From contig JAYODD010000011.1 of NCBI GenBank assembly GCA_038106145.1, forward strand, positions 1-64,000: DNA of 64,000 nucleotides, given 5' to 3'. Made by a program: the position numbers and the translations under genes. The stretch comes from JBFJKD01 sp038106145 (GTDB lineage: Bacteria > Pseudomonadota > Gammaproteobacteria > Pseudomonadales > Porticoccaceae). Below are positions 36,773-46,900 of the stretch, one piece after another (position 1 is the stretch's first letter; every line of letters starts with the position of its first letter). The notes under the pieces were generated by a model, which saw only the letters and a program-made list of their open reading frames with translations, did not search any database and was not told the DNA's origin.

Positions 36773-39394
36773 ATGGGTAAATCACTGGTCATCGTCGAGT
36801 CGCCGGCCAAGGCGAAAACTATTAACAAGTACCTGGGTAAGGACTTTGTGGTCAAATCCAGCATTGGGCATATTCGAGATCTGCCCACCGACGCGGCCAG
36901 TCGGGAGGCAAGTGGCAAAGGGCGTCCGGCCAAGGGCGCCAAATCCCTCTCGCCCGCGAAAAAGGCAGCGGAAAAAGCGCGTAAGGCGCACCAGCAACTG
37001 GTCAATCGCATGGGTATCGATCCGGAGAAGAACTGGAGGGCCGAATATCGGGTGCTGCCCGGCAAGGAAAAGGTTGTCGAAGAATTGCGTAAGATCGCCA
37101 GATCCGCCGACACTATTTATCTGGCCACCGACCTCGATCGGGAGGGCGAGGCGATTGCCTGGCATTTAAAGGAGGCGATTGGCGGAGACGATCAACGCTA
37201 TAAGCGGGTGGTGTTCAACGAGATTACCAAAAAAGCCATTAAGGAAGCGTTCGCTGAACCAGGCGAGCTCGACATGCAGCGGGTAAACGCTCAGCAGGCG
37301 CGCCGTTTTCTCGATCGAGTCGTGGGTTTTATGGTGTCCCCCTTACTGTGGGCAAAAGTTGCCAGGGGTTTATCCGCAGGGCGCGTGCAGTCTGTTGCGG
37401 TCAAGCTGGTGGTGGAGCGGGAGCAGGAAATACGCGCTTTTTTACCCGTGGAGTATTGGACAGTACATGCGGATCTCGATAATGCGGCAGGCGAGCAGGT
37501 GCGCTTTGAAGTGCGTGCTGTGGGCGGAAAAAATTTCCGTCCCGCTAGTGGTACTGAAACCGAGCAGGCGTTGGCAGAATTGCGGGACGCCGAGTACGAG
37601 GTTGCCGAGCGCCAGGATACGCCGACCCAAACCAGGCCACCCACACCGTTTATCACCTCTACGCTGCAACAGGCTGGTAGTACGCGTCTGGGGTACGGGG
37701 TGAAGAAAACCATGATGCTGGCCCAGCGGTTATACGAGGCGGGATACATCACCTACATGCGTACCGATTCGACGCATTTGAATGGCGATGCGGTTACCGC
37801 TTGCCGGGAACTTATCAAGCGCAGTTTTGGCGACAAGTATTTGCCTGAAAAACACAATGTGTATTCCAGTAAAGCGGGGGCGCAGGAGGCCCATGAGGCG
37901 ATTCGTCCGTCCAATGTGGATGTCGCCCCGATAGAACTGGAGGGCGTCGAGGAAGATGCCAGAAAACTGTACGAAATCATCTGGCAACAGTTTATTGCCT
38001 GTCAGATGGTGCCCGCGCGCTTCACCAGCACCAGTGTGGTGGTCAGTGCCGGCAACTACGAGCTGCGAGTGCGAGGCCGGGTGGTGCTGTTCGACGGGTT
38101 TTTAAGGGCAATTCCGGCGCTGCGCAGTAAGGACGATATTGAATTGCCGGAATACCAGGTGGGCGAGACGCTTACCTTGATTAACCTGTTGCCACGCCAG
38201 CATTTTACCAAGCCGCCACCGCGCTACAGCGAGGCCGCGCTGGTGAGAGAGCTCGAAAAAAGGGGAATCGGGCGGCCGTCTACCTATGCAGCTATTATTT
38301 CCACGATTCAGGAGCGCGGCTATGTGCACGTGGAGAATCGCCGCTTTTACGCAGAAAAAATTGGCGATATTGTCACTGCACGGCTGGATGAAAATTTCTC
38401 CAACCTGATGGACTACGGTTTTACGGCGGCGTTGGAGGAGCAACTCGATGATGTCGCCACGGGGCGCCTGGGCTGGCAGGAGGTGCTCAACGATTTTTAT
38501 CGGGATTTCAGCGCCAAATTGGAAAAGGCGCAGGGGAATGACGGGGGTATGCGTCCCAATGCCGCGACCGAGACCAACATACCGTGCAAGCAGTGTGGTC
38601 GACCCCTGTTGATTCGCACCGGACGTACCGGTGTGTTTCTCGGCTGCTCGGGGTACGGATTGCCTCCCAAGGAGCGTTGCAAGGAAACATTGAATCTGGT
38701 GCCCGGGGACGAGGCGGTTAATGTGGACGACGACGATGAGGCGGAATCCAGGTTGCTGCTGCACAAGCACCGCTGTGCCCTGTGCGACACGTCGATGGAC
38801 AGTTACCTTATCGATGAACAACGCAAACTGCACGTATGTGGCAATAACCCCGATTGCTCCGGGTATGAGCTAGAGGCGGGGAGCTTCCGGATCAAGGGCT
38901 ACGAGGGGCCGATTATCAAATGCGATAAATGTGGTCAGGACATGCAACTTAAAACCGGGCGTTTTGGTAAATACTTCGGTTGCGTCGCCAGTGAATGCAA
39001 AAATACCCGTAAATTGCTGCGTAATGGCCAGGCCGCACCACCAAAGATGGATCCGGTGCCGATGCCGGAACTCGCCTGCGAGAAGGTAGAAGACCACTAT
39101 ATATTGCGCGACGGCGCCGCCGGATTGTTTCTGGCCGCCAGCAAATTTCCCCGCCATCGCGAAACCCGTGCGCCGCTGGTAAGCGAACTGATACCCCATA
39201 AGGCGCAGATCGACCCCAAATATTATTTCCTGTTGAAGGCGCCGCCCAAAGATCCCGATGGTAATCCCGCCATAGTTCGCTACAGCCGCAAAAGTGGCGA
39301 GCACTACGTGCAGTCCGAGGCCAATGGCAAACCGTCGGGTTGGCGAGCACTGTTCGTAGATGGTGCGTGGCAGGTGGAAGACAAACGTAAATGA
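36773..39394 (+). CDS. topA: DNA topoisomerase I (type IA)
   Basis: Relaxes negatively supercoiled DNA. The 873 residues show the TOPRIM start VIVESPAKAKTI with the DLDREGEA acidic triad, the active-site tyrosine in ITYMRTDST near residue 327, then three C-terminal Cys4 zinc-finger units (CKQCG...CSGY; CALCD...CSGY; CDKCG...C) and a tail. GAAGGA lies 8 nt before the ATG. Residues 45-75 form a Lys/Ala-rich insertion relative to E. coli. It leads into the small genes before lexA, as in pseudomonads. Confidence 0.97.
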   Translation: MGKSLVIVESPAKAKTINKYLGKDFVVKSSIGHIRDLPTDAASREASGKGRPAKGAKSLSPAKKAAEKARKAHQQLVNRMGIDPEKNWRAEYRVLPGKEKVVEELRKIARSADTIYLATDLDREGEAIAWHLKEAIGGDDQRYKRVVFNEITKKAIKEAFAEPGELDMQRVNAQQARRFLDRVVGFMVSPLLWAKVARGLSAGRVQSVAVKLVVEREQEIRAFLPVEYWTVHADLDNAAGEQVRFEVRAVGGKNFRPASGTETEQALAELRDAEYEVAERQDTPTQTRPPTPFITSTLQQAGSTRLGYGVKKTMMLAQRLYEAGYITYMRTDSTHLNGDAVTACRELIKRSFGDKYLPEKHNVYSSKAGAQEAHEAIRPSNVDVAPIELEGVEEDARKLYEIIWQQFIACQMVPARFTSTSVVVSAGNYELRVRGRVVLFDGFLRAIPALRSKDDIELPEYQVGETLTLINLLPRQHFTKPPPRYSEAALVRELEKRGIGRPSTYAAIISTIQERGYVHVENRRFYAEKIGDIVTARLDENFSNLMDYGFTAALEEQLDDVATGRLGWQEVLNDFYRDFSAKLEKAQGNDGGMRPNAATETNIPCKQCGRPLLIRTGRTGVFLGCSGYGLPPKERCKETLNLVPGDEAVNVDDDDEAESRLLLHKHRCALCDTSMDSYLIDEQRKLHVCGNNPDCSGYELEAGSFRIKGYEGPIIKCDKCGQDMQLKTGRFGKYFGCVASECKNTRKLLRNGQAAPPKMDPVPMPELACEKVEDHYILRDGAAGLFLAASKFPRHRETRAPLVSELIPHKAQIDPKYYFLLKAPPKDPDGNPAIVRYSRKSGEHYVQSEANGKPSGWRALFVDGAWQVEDKRK

Positions 39395-39462
39395 TTATGG
39401 TTAGCCCGTGAATTGGCTGACCAGGAGCATTGAATACGCGACCTGGTGGAGTGGGTAGGGGG

Positions 39463-39948
39463 ATGGCAAACCGGTATCTTGGCGCGGTTAATCGCAAACT
39501 GCATTACGCCCGATTACTGCTCGCCGCACAGGAACGGGCAGCGGAAAAGATGGCGCGGGAGGCGTTAGCCGAAAGCGTGTTGTATCAACTGCAGAGCGCC
39601 TATCGGTGCCACCTGCAGGCGTTGGCAGAGAACTATCAGTGCCAGGGTGTCGTAGACATTTTCGATGCGCGAACCTTGCAACAGACCCTGGCCGCGACGG
39701 GGAAAACCCCCGGTGAGGCGCGGGAAACGCTGGATCTAGAGATTTCTCCAGGGAGCTGGTTGGCGCGCCTGCTGGCGGCCCATCGTAGCCTGTTTCAGGT
39801 AGAGGAGTCGCCGACTCGCCCGAATCATTTGATCGCGTCCAGCGCAGCGCAGGGCAGCCCGGATGTTACGAGCGCGAATCTGCTGGAGTGGACAGTCGCA
39901 CTGGAGGAGATGGTCGAGCGCCACCGGGATCTTATGTACGAATGCTAA
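39463..39948 (+). CDS. DUF6586-like helical protein downstream of topA
   Basis: A 161-residue, mainly helical cytosolic protein opening ANRYLGAVNRKLHYARLLL. A similar protein follows topA in Pseudomonas and is of unknown function; I assign it to DUF6586 from memory of that context and the N-terminal NRKL pattern. The ATG at 39463 has GGGG upstream; a TTG at 39430 is less likely. The next gene's promoter lies immediately after its stop. Confidence 0.7.
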   Translation: MANRYLGAVNRKLHYARLLLAAQERAAEKMAREALAESVLYQLQSAYRCHLQALAENYQCQGVVDIFDARTLQQTLAATGKTPGEARETLDLEISPGSWLARLLAAHRSLFQVEESPTRPNHLIASSAAQGSPDVTSANLLEWTVALEEMVERHRDLMYEC

Positions 39949-39962
39949 CGCGTGGATTTTAC

Positions 39963-39971
39963 TGGTATAAT
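39963..39971 (+). promoter_or_regulatory. Extended -10 promoter of the small gene before lexA
   Basis: A TGgTATAAT extended -10 element (39963-39971) lies 29 nt before the ATG at 40000. The -35 region is poor, as allowed for extended -10 promoters. Transcription would begin near 39978. Confidence 0.55.
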
Positions 39972-39999
39972 GCCCGCTGATTGGTACCCTGGAAGCACA

Positions 40000-40251
40000 A
40001 TGTCCTCATCTCAATACGAAATTCTCATGCTGCCCGACGGCGAAGTGGTTTTGCAGCGCTCAGATGTAGCCGGCGAGCCGTTGGTGCGCATCACCTTCTC
40101 CGATGAAGCCAAATATTTTCTGGGTGAGGCCAGTATGGATGTCGCGCGGGCGATGATTGACGCTGGCATAGAACTGGTTGAACAACTCGGTGCGGAGGGT
40201 CAACTTGATGAAGGCGAGGCGACCAAATATGGCGACCGGGTATTGCACTAA
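40000..40251 (+). CDS. Small conserved hypothetical protein between topA and lexA
   Basis: An 83-residue acidic protein (opening SSSQYEILMLPDGEVVLQR) with a short beta-rich N-terminus and a C-terminal helix. Homologous small genes occupy this position in pseudomonads, and the function is unknown. The ATG at 40000 follows a good extended -10 promoter; the frame is open further upstream, but those residues are not family-like. It is convergent with lexA. Confidence 0.75.
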   Translation: MSSSQYEILMLPDGEVVLQRSDVAGEPLVRITFSDEAKYFLGEASMDVARAMIDAGIELVEQLGAEGQLDEGEATKYGDRVLH

Positions 40252-40394
40252 CTAAAAAGACCCTGTTGTTCGCGGGATTTTGTCAATATTATTGTTGTTC
40301 GCAAAGGTGCAGTGGTCATGCTCTGGCCAGGATCGCCGTCGGCTGTGCGGGTCAGATCGAATGCTCGGTGCGAAACGAGCGCAGCGGCGTGTAC

Positions 40395-40997
40395 TCAGGT
40401 GCGAATCAGGCCTACTGACAATCCTTCGATGGCAAACTCCTCGGTTCTGAGGTCCACGAAAATAGGCGCAAAATCGGCGTTTTCGGGTAATAACAGCAGT
40501 TCGTAGCGGCTGCGGGTTTTTTTCAAACGCTTTACCGTGACTTCATTGCCGATACGCGCCACTACGATTTGTCCATTCTCGGCAACTGCGGTGCGGTGTA
40601 CGGCCAGCAGATCACCATCCAGAATACCCGCATCGCGCATACTCATGCCGCTAACCCGTAGTAAATAATCGGCGCTGGGGTGAAATAAGGATGCAGGGAC
40701 GTTGTAGTAGTCCTCAATATGTTCCTCCGCCAAAACAGGGTTGCCCGCGGCAACGCGACCGACAACCGGTAGCCCGGATTGCTGGTGTAACAATCGCAGT
40801 CCGCGGGAAGCGCCAGGTATCATTTCGATCATACCCTTGCGGGCTAATGCGCGTAGATGCTCTTCCGCCGCGTTGGCCGAGCGAAAACCCAGTTCGTCGG
40901 CAATTTCTGCTCGCGTGGGCGGAAACCCCGTATTGTCGATGGCGCGACGAATTAAATTGAGCACCTGGTTCTGGCGGGCGGTTAGTGTGGTGGTCAT
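40395..40997 (-). CDS. lexA: LexA SOS repressor / autoprotease
   Basis: Represses DNA-damage genes and cleaves itself when RecA is activated. The 200 residues comprise an N-terminal winged helix with the recognition helix RSANAAEEHLRALARKG, an Ala84-Gly85 cleavage site (RVAAGNP), the catalytic S119 (GMSMRDAG) and K156 (VTVKRL). All key residues are present. It is controlled by its own SOS box 25 nt upstream. Unlike in pseudomonads, no sulA-like gene adjoins it. Confidence 0.97.
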   Translation of the reverse strand: MTTTLTARQNQVLNLIRRAIDNTGFPPTRAEIADELGFRSANAAEEHLRALARKGMIEMIPGASRGLRLLHQQSGLPVVGRVAAGNPVLAEEHIEDYYNVPASLFHPSADYLLRVSGMSMRDAGILDGDLLAVHRTAVAENGQIVVARIGNEVTVKRLKKTRSRYELLLLPENADFAPIFVDLRTEEFAIEGLSVGLIRT

Positions 40998-41021
40998 GGA
41001 TGGTGCTTCTTGACGGTGATA

Positions 41022-41054
41022 CTGTGATTATATCCAGCATGTCGAGAATGGCAA
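41022..41054 (-). promoter_or_regulatory. lexA promoter with LexA (SOS) box
   Basis: On the minus strand a -35 TTGCCA (41054-41049) and a consensus -10 TATAAT (41032-41027) are 16 nt apart. The SOS box CTG-N10-CAG (41022-41037) contains the whole -10, so bound LexA would block RNA polymerase. This is classical autoregulation; the core follows the E. coli-type LexA consensus. Confidence 0.9.
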
Positions 41055-41142
41055 GGCTAAAAGCTGACGATTAACCAAAACGCCGGATAGAGCCGTTGGA
41101 CTGGCCAGAGGTCAGGGGCGGTGTGAATTCCGATATGAAGGC

Positions 41143-41460
41143 CTAAAAATCGTCACTGTCAAACGCCATATCGGGTTCGATATTGGCCAGGGGATCATCC
41201 CAGTTGTCGGGTACGTAAACATCGTCGGCATCGCTAGTGTCGTCGTCACTCAATTCGTAGGAACTGCGCCAGTCTTCCGGTGGTTGGGCGGGAATGACCA
41301 CCATCTGTTTCCAGCTATCGAAATCCAGTTCCGCTACCTCGCCATCGTAGTACTGGATTTCGATGGTCCCATCGTCATCATCAATGGCGATAACTTCAAA
41401 TATCTGATCTTCCTGCGCGTCCTGATACCAGGCATTCAATTTCGGCTTGTGTTTTGCCAC
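41143..41460 (-). CDS. DUF6763-like acidic protein
   Basis: A 105-residue protein, AKHKPKLNAWYQDAQ at the start, then a beta-rich IFEVIAIDDDDGTIEIQYYDGEVAELD segment, PAQPPEDWRSSYE, and a strongly acidic tail. It looks like a small barrel domain followed by a disordered acidic end. I place it in DUF6763; the function is unknown. The GTG start at 41460 follows AAGGGGG; an upstream ATG at 41520 has no such site. It is divergent from nagZ. Confidence 0.72.
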   Translation of the reverse strand: MAKHKPKLNAWYQDAQEDQIFEVIAIDDDDGTIEIQYYDGEVAELDFDSWKQMVVIPAQPPEDWRSSYELSDDDTSDADDVYVPDNWDDPLANIEPDMAFDSDDF

Positions 41461-41776
41461 GATAACCCCCTTGTGTAAACAGCCCTCGGCCAACATAGCA
41501 CCGCTGCCAGATCGTTGCACTAGGGCGGCTCGAAGAGGGCAGCCTTCTTAGCAAAAACAGTACTCGGCCCCACCGCCTTGGCATATCCTAACATGCTAAT
41601 TACTAACAATTATTTTTCCAGATAATATCGATAATTATTGCCTGCGGAGATATAAAACATTTGATAAATGAAAAAATTATCTAATAATCTTCTTGCCTTT
41701 TAAAATTCAGAATCGCGCTGACCTTAATGTTAAACTCTCAATTTCACTATGTGGGCCATGTGCCCGAGGATGTGCC
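41461..41776. other. Divergent promoter region between the DUF6763-like gene and nagZ
   Basis: About 315 bases, clearly AT-rich from 41595 to 41760, which must carry promoters for both flanking genes. Several TA-rich hexamers could serve as -10 elements, so I do not single one out. No gene, tRNA or terminator is seen. Confidence 0.5.
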
Positions 41777-42787
41777 ATGGTGCCTGGCCCTTTGATGCTC
41801 GACCTGGAGACGACCGCGCTGACGGCGGACGAGCAAGATTTACTGCGCCACCCGCAGGTGGGCGGAGTGATTTTTTTTAGCAGAAATTTTCGCTGCCGCG
41901 AACAAATTATCGAACTCACCGCGGCCATTGCGCAACTGCGCCCCGATATACTACTGGCGGTAGATCAGGAGGGCGGACGGGTACAACGCCTGCGCGACGG
42001 ATTTACCCGTCTGCCGGCCATGCAGGTGTTGGGGGATTTTTTTGCGCGCGACCCCGTTAAAGGGTCGCCACTGATCGTGGATGTTGGCTGGCTAATGGCG
42101 AGCGAACTGATTGCCAGTGGCATCGATTTCAGTTTTGCGCCAGTGCTGGATGTCGATCGTGCCTATTGCGAGGTGATTGGCGACAGGTCCTTTGGTGACG
42201 ATCCGGAGCGGATCGTCAACGTGGCCGAGTTATTTATCAATGGTATGCGCGAGGCGGGTATGGCCGCCACAGGGAAACATTTTCCCGGCCACGGGGGAGT
42301 GCGTGGCGATAGCCATCTGGAAACCCCCTGTGACGATCGCAGTCTGGAACAGTTGCGGGCCCGCGATCTGATTCCGTTTGCCAAACTTGCCCCGTCGCTC
42401 GGCGGGGTGATGCCGGCGCATATGATATTCCCGCAGGTGGATTCCCGTGCAGTCGGTTTTTCCCCCTTGTGGTTGCAGCAGATACTGCGGGGCGAACTCG
42501 ATTTTAATGGTGTGGTTTTCAGCGATGACCTGTCTATGAAAGGTGCTGATGTTGCGGGGGGATACGCGGCGAAAACTGCCGCGGCGCTAGCGGCCGGTTG
42601 CGATATGGTATTGGTATGCAATAATCGGGGTGGCGCCCTCGAGGTGCTCGATTATCTCGAAAAGAACCCGGTACAAGGCTCAACCCGACTGGCTTCGATG
42701 AAAGCGCGAGCACAATACTCGTGGGACGTTTTGGCGGATCATCCGCGACGCCTGGCCACTGTGGAACAGCTGCGACACTTGGTCTAA
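41777..42787 (+). CDS. nagZ: Beta-N-acetylhexosaminidase NagZ
   Basis: A cytosolic GH3 enzyme that removes GlcNAc from muropeptides during peptidoglycan recycling; its product can induce AmpC where ampR is present. The 336 residues contain the AVDQEGGRVQRL segment, the flexible-loop KHFPGHG signature with its catalytic His, and the nucleophile Asp in FSDDLSMKGA. GAGG precedes the ATG at 41777. The following mscS gene starts 30 nt later. Confidence 0.95.
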   Translation: MVPGPLMLDLETTALTADEQDLLRHPQVGGVIFFSRNFRCREQIIELTAAIAQLRPDILLAVDQEGGRVQRLRDGFTRLPAMQVLGDFFARDPVKGSPLIVDVGWLMASELIASGIDFSFAPVLDVDRAYCEVIGDRSFGDDPERIVNVAELFINGMREAGMAATGKHFPGHGGVRGDSHLETPCDDRSLEQLRARDLIPFAKLAPSLGGVMPAHMIFPQVDSRAVGFSPLWLQQILRGELDFNGVVFSDDLSMKGADVAGGYAAKTAAALAAGCDMVLVCNNRGGALEVLDYLEKNPVQGSTRLASMKARAQYSWDVLADHPRRLATVEQLRHLV

Positions 42788-42817
42788 TTCACTGATGCTA
42801 AAGGATCGTCATTGCTA

Positions 42818-43945
42818 ATGTTGGAATCTCTCGAAAATTGGTTTAGCCGTATGATCGGCAGTACTTACGTATGGTGGCTGGAAATTTTCGTCATCGTACT
42901 GGCCGCACTATTGCTTGGTTATGTCCTTAACAAAGCTATTTTATTACTGCAAAAACGGGCCAAAACCACGCGCAGCGTGTGGGACGACGCACTACTCGAG
43001 GCGTGCCGCAAGCCGCTGGTATGGATGGTGTGGATTGTGGGTATTAATTTCGCGGCCGGGATTGTCGCGCGACTACTCGAATCCCCCTGGGGTGAACTGG
43101 TGGAGCCAATTAACCGTCTGGCGGTGATTTTTTTGCTAGCGCTGTTTCTGGTCAATTTGGTGCAACGGGCGGAACGCAATCTCACCCATTCTGACTATGT
43201 GGCGGAGCCGATGGATCCAACCACGGTACACGCCATTGGTAAACTGGTACGCATTGCTGTGGTGATTACGGCGATTTTGATCGCGCTGCAAACGATGGGC
43301 TATAGCGTGTCCGGTGTGTTGGCATTCGGTGGCATCGGCGGCCTGGCGCTTGGTTTTGCGGCAAAGGATTTGCTCGCCAATTTTTTTGGTGGCCTGATGA
43401 TTTACCTGGACCGGCCATTCGCGGTTGGAGAGTGGGTGCGTTCCCCCGACAAGGAAATCGAGGGTACGGTGGAGGATATTGGGTGGCGATTGACACGCAT
43501 TCGCACCTTTGACAAGCGACCGCTGTATATTCCGAATGCGGTCTTTACCAGTATTGCCGTCGAAAATCCTTCGCGCATGTCGAATCGCAGAATTCGCGAA
43601 ACCATTGGTATTCGCTATCAGGACGTCGCGCAAATGGACGCGATTGTGGCACAGGTCAAAAGGATGCTCGAAACGCATCCGGACATCGACACACAACAGA
43701 CCCTTATGGTTAATTTTAACCAGTTTGGGCCGAGCTCCCTCGATTTCTTTATTTACACCTTCACCCGTACTACCGACTGGCAGGAGTACCACCAGATCAA
43801 GCAGGACATCCTGCTGAAAATTGCCGACATTATCGCCGCGCAGGGGGCGGAGATTGCCTTTCCGACGTCCACGGTTTATCTGGCGGGACAGGATAAGACC
43901 GCAGAAGGTGAAGAGCTTACCGCCGCGCAGGGGGCTACCGCTTAA
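42818..43945 (+). CDS. MscS-family mechanosensitive channel
   Basis: A 375-residue inner-membrane channel that opens under hypo-osmotic shock. Four hydrophobic segments (about 20-45, 70-90, 95-115, 145-165) lead to the pore helix FGGIGGLALGFAAKDLLANFFGG, then the beta-domain (FAVGEWV...) and the alpha/beta vestibule. It has one more N-terminal helix than E. coli MscS. The ATG at 42818 follows AAAGGA. Its stop overlaps the cusA stop on the opposite strand by 4 nt. Confidence 0.92.
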   Translation: MLESLENWFSRMIGSTYVWWLEIFVIVLAALLLGYVLNKAILLLQKRAKTTRSVWDDALLEACRKPLVWMVWIVGINFAAGIVARLLESPWGELVEPINRLAVIFLLALFLVNLVQRAERNLTHSDYVAEPMDPTTVHAIGKLVRIAVVITAILIALQTMGYSVSGVLAFGGIGGLALGFAAKDLLANFFGGLMIYLDRPFAVGEWVRSPDKEIEGTVEDIGWRLTRIRTFDKRPLYIPNAVFTSIAVENPSRMSNRRIRETIGIRYQDVAQMDAIVAQVKRMLETHPDIDTQQTLMVNFNQFGPSSLDFFIYTFTRTTDWQEYHQIKQDILLKIADIIAAQGAEIAFPTSTVYLAGQDKTAEGEELTAAQGATA

Positions 43946-46900
43946 CCCGCGGGCGGGGGTTGTCGTCGATAACGGGCTCTGCATAGCAGGCGATAAGCGG
44001 TGGGCAATACCAGCATGGACAGTAAAGGCGCTGTAATCATGCCGCCCACCATCGGCGCTGCGATGCGACTCATAATTTCCGAGCCGGTACCTTCACCCAG
44101 TAATATCGGCAGCAGGCCCGCGAGTATCACGGCTACGGTCATCGCTTTGGGGCGAACCCGCAGCAACGCGCCCTCGCGAATTGCCGCGTCGAGCGCAACC
44201 CGGTTGCTTGCACTGAATGGCTGCATCGCTGTGTCCAACGCCCGCTCTGCCAGCGCCCGGCGGAGGTACAACAACATTACCACGCCGAATTCGGCAGCCA
44301 CTCCTGCCAGGGCGATGAGTCCGATGCCGGTCGCCACGGACAGGTTAAATTCCAATAAATAAAGAAACCAGATGCCGCCGGACAACGCGAAAGGCAGTGT
44401 TGTCATCAGCAGCAAGGCTTCATCAAAACGGCGAAAAATGGCGTACAGCAGCAGAAAAATGATCGACAGCGTGATTGGCACCATCAGGCGCAACTGGGCA
44501 TTGGCGCGCTGCATATATTCGAATTGACCCGAGTAACTGACGCTGACGCCCACCGGCAACGCTACCTCCCGCGCAATCGCCGTGCGCAGTTGCGCGACGG
44601 TGGCCGCCAGGTCTCGACCCCGTACGTCCACGTACACCCAGCCGGCAAGACGGGCATTTTCACTTTTGATCATACTCGGTCCCTGGCTGAGTGAGATGTC
44701 GGCCACATCGCCCAGTGTAATTTGCTCGCCGTTGCCGGTGAGTACGGGCAATCCACGCAGTTTTTCAATGGAGTCACGCAGTTCCCGCGGATAGCGCACG
44801 CTTATCGGAAAACGCGCCAGACCGTCGATGACTTCGCCAATATTCTCGCCACCGATGGCGTTCGCGACGATCCGTTGCACATCGTCGATGTTCAGGCCAT
44901 AGCGCGCAGCGTGGTCCCGTCGCGGGATGACGTCGATGTAACGACCACCACTGAGTCGTTCTGCAAAGGCCGAACTGACCCCGGGGACCTGACGGGCCGC
45001 CTGTTCGATATTCTGCGCGGCACTGTCGATGGCGGCCAGATTGTCACCAGACACTTTGATACCAATGGGACTCTTGATGCCAGTCGCAAGCATGTCGATA
45101 CGGTTGCGAATTGGCGGCACCCACACATTGGTCAAACCCGGCACCGTGACAATGCGATCCAGTTCGGCGATCAGTTGCTCGGGGGTTAATCCCGGGCGCC
45201 ACTGATCGCGGGGTTTAAACTGAATAGTTGTCTCAAACATTTCCAGGGGCGCCGGGTCGGTGGCGGTCTCGGCGCGACCGGCCTTGCCAAATACGGTTGC
45301 GACTTCCGGCACGGTTTTGATCATACGGTCAGTTTGCTGCACCAGTTCGGCGACGTTAGCCACGGAAAATCCTGGCAACGCGGAGGGCATATACAGCACG
45401 TCGCCTTCATCCAAGGTGGGCATAAACTCGCCGCCCAGCCGGGACAGGGGCCACAGTGCGCTGAGCAGTATCAGCGCCGCAAACAGTAATGTCAGGCCGG
45501 GTTGTCGCAGGGTCCAGTCGAGTGCGGGGCGATAGATGGAGGTCAAAAAACGGTTGAGGGGATTAGCATTTTCAGATGGCAGTCGCCCGCGAATCCAGTA
45601 GCCCATGGCTACCGGTATCACGGTTACCGCCAGGATGGCGGCGGCTGCCATGGCAAACGTTTTGGTAAACGCGAGGGGGCCGAACAGTCGTCCTTCCTGT
45701 GCCTCCAGGGTAAATACGGGCATAAAGGAAAAGGTGATTATCAGTAAACTGCAAAACAACGCGGGCCCGACTTCCGTGGCGGCGTCGGCGATGATGCGCC
45801 AATGAGCGGATCCTGCAAGAGCCTGTCCCGGGTGCTGTAGATGCCAGCGCTCGACGTGTTTATGGGCGTTTTCAATCATTACTACAGCGGCGTCGACCAT
45901 GGTGCCGATGGCGATGGCGATACCCCCGAGGGACATGATGTTGGCATTGATACCGAGCTGACGCATCACCGCAAAAGCCATTAATATGCCCAGCGGCAGG
46001 GACAGTACGGCGACCATCGACGAGCGGATGTGCCCGAGAAAAATAATACAGACCAGCGCGACTATCGCAAGTTCGGCCACAAGTTTTTCCGTTAAATTAC
46101 CGATGGCCCGGTCGATCAGTCGCGAGCGGTCGTAGGTGGTAACGATTTCAACACCGGCGGGAAGACTCGCTTTCAGGGTGGCGAGTTTTTGCTCGATGGC
46201 GGCAATTGCAGTGCGCGCATTCTTGCCGCTACGTAATACCACCACGCCACCAGCGACTTCCCCCTCGCCATTGAGTTCCGCGATTCCGCGGCGCATTTCC
46301 GGACCGATAGTCAGGTGCGCCACATCACCCAGGGTGACGGCTACGCCGCCATGCAATGCGAGAGGGATCGTGTAAAAATCGGCCTCAGTCGCGAGGTAAC
46401 CACCAGCGCGCACCATAAACTCGGTTTCGGCGATTTCGACCACCGCGCCGCCGGTCTCCCGATTGGCCTGTTGCAGCGCGGTAATCACCTGTTCCAGGGT
46501 GATGTTGTAGTACTGCAATTTGTAGGGATCGACGATCACCTGATATTGCTTGACCATGCCCCCGAGGCTGGCGATTTCGGCAACGTCTGGAACGGTTTTC
46601 AGCTCGTATTTTAAAAACCAGTCCTGCAACGCGCGCAATTGTGCGAGGTCGTGGCGGCCAGTTCTGTCTATCAGCGCGTATTCATAAATCCAGCCAACGC
46701 CAGTGGCGTCAGGCCCCAATTGAGGTTTGGCGCCAGCTGGCAATTGGCTCTGAATCTGGCTCAGGTATTCAAGCACCCGGGAGCGCGCCCAGTACACATC
46801 CGTACCATCGGCAAACAGTATGTAAACAAAGGAGTCTCCGTACAGGGAAAATCCCCGTACAGTTTTTGCGCCGGGAACTGCCAGCATGGTGGTGGTGAGG

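Noticed and set aside
40264..40300. Direct repeat GTTGTTCGC between the small gene and lexA
   Set aside because: Two 9-bp copies 28 bp apart with no further copies noticed; too short to call a binding site or mobile-element footprint.
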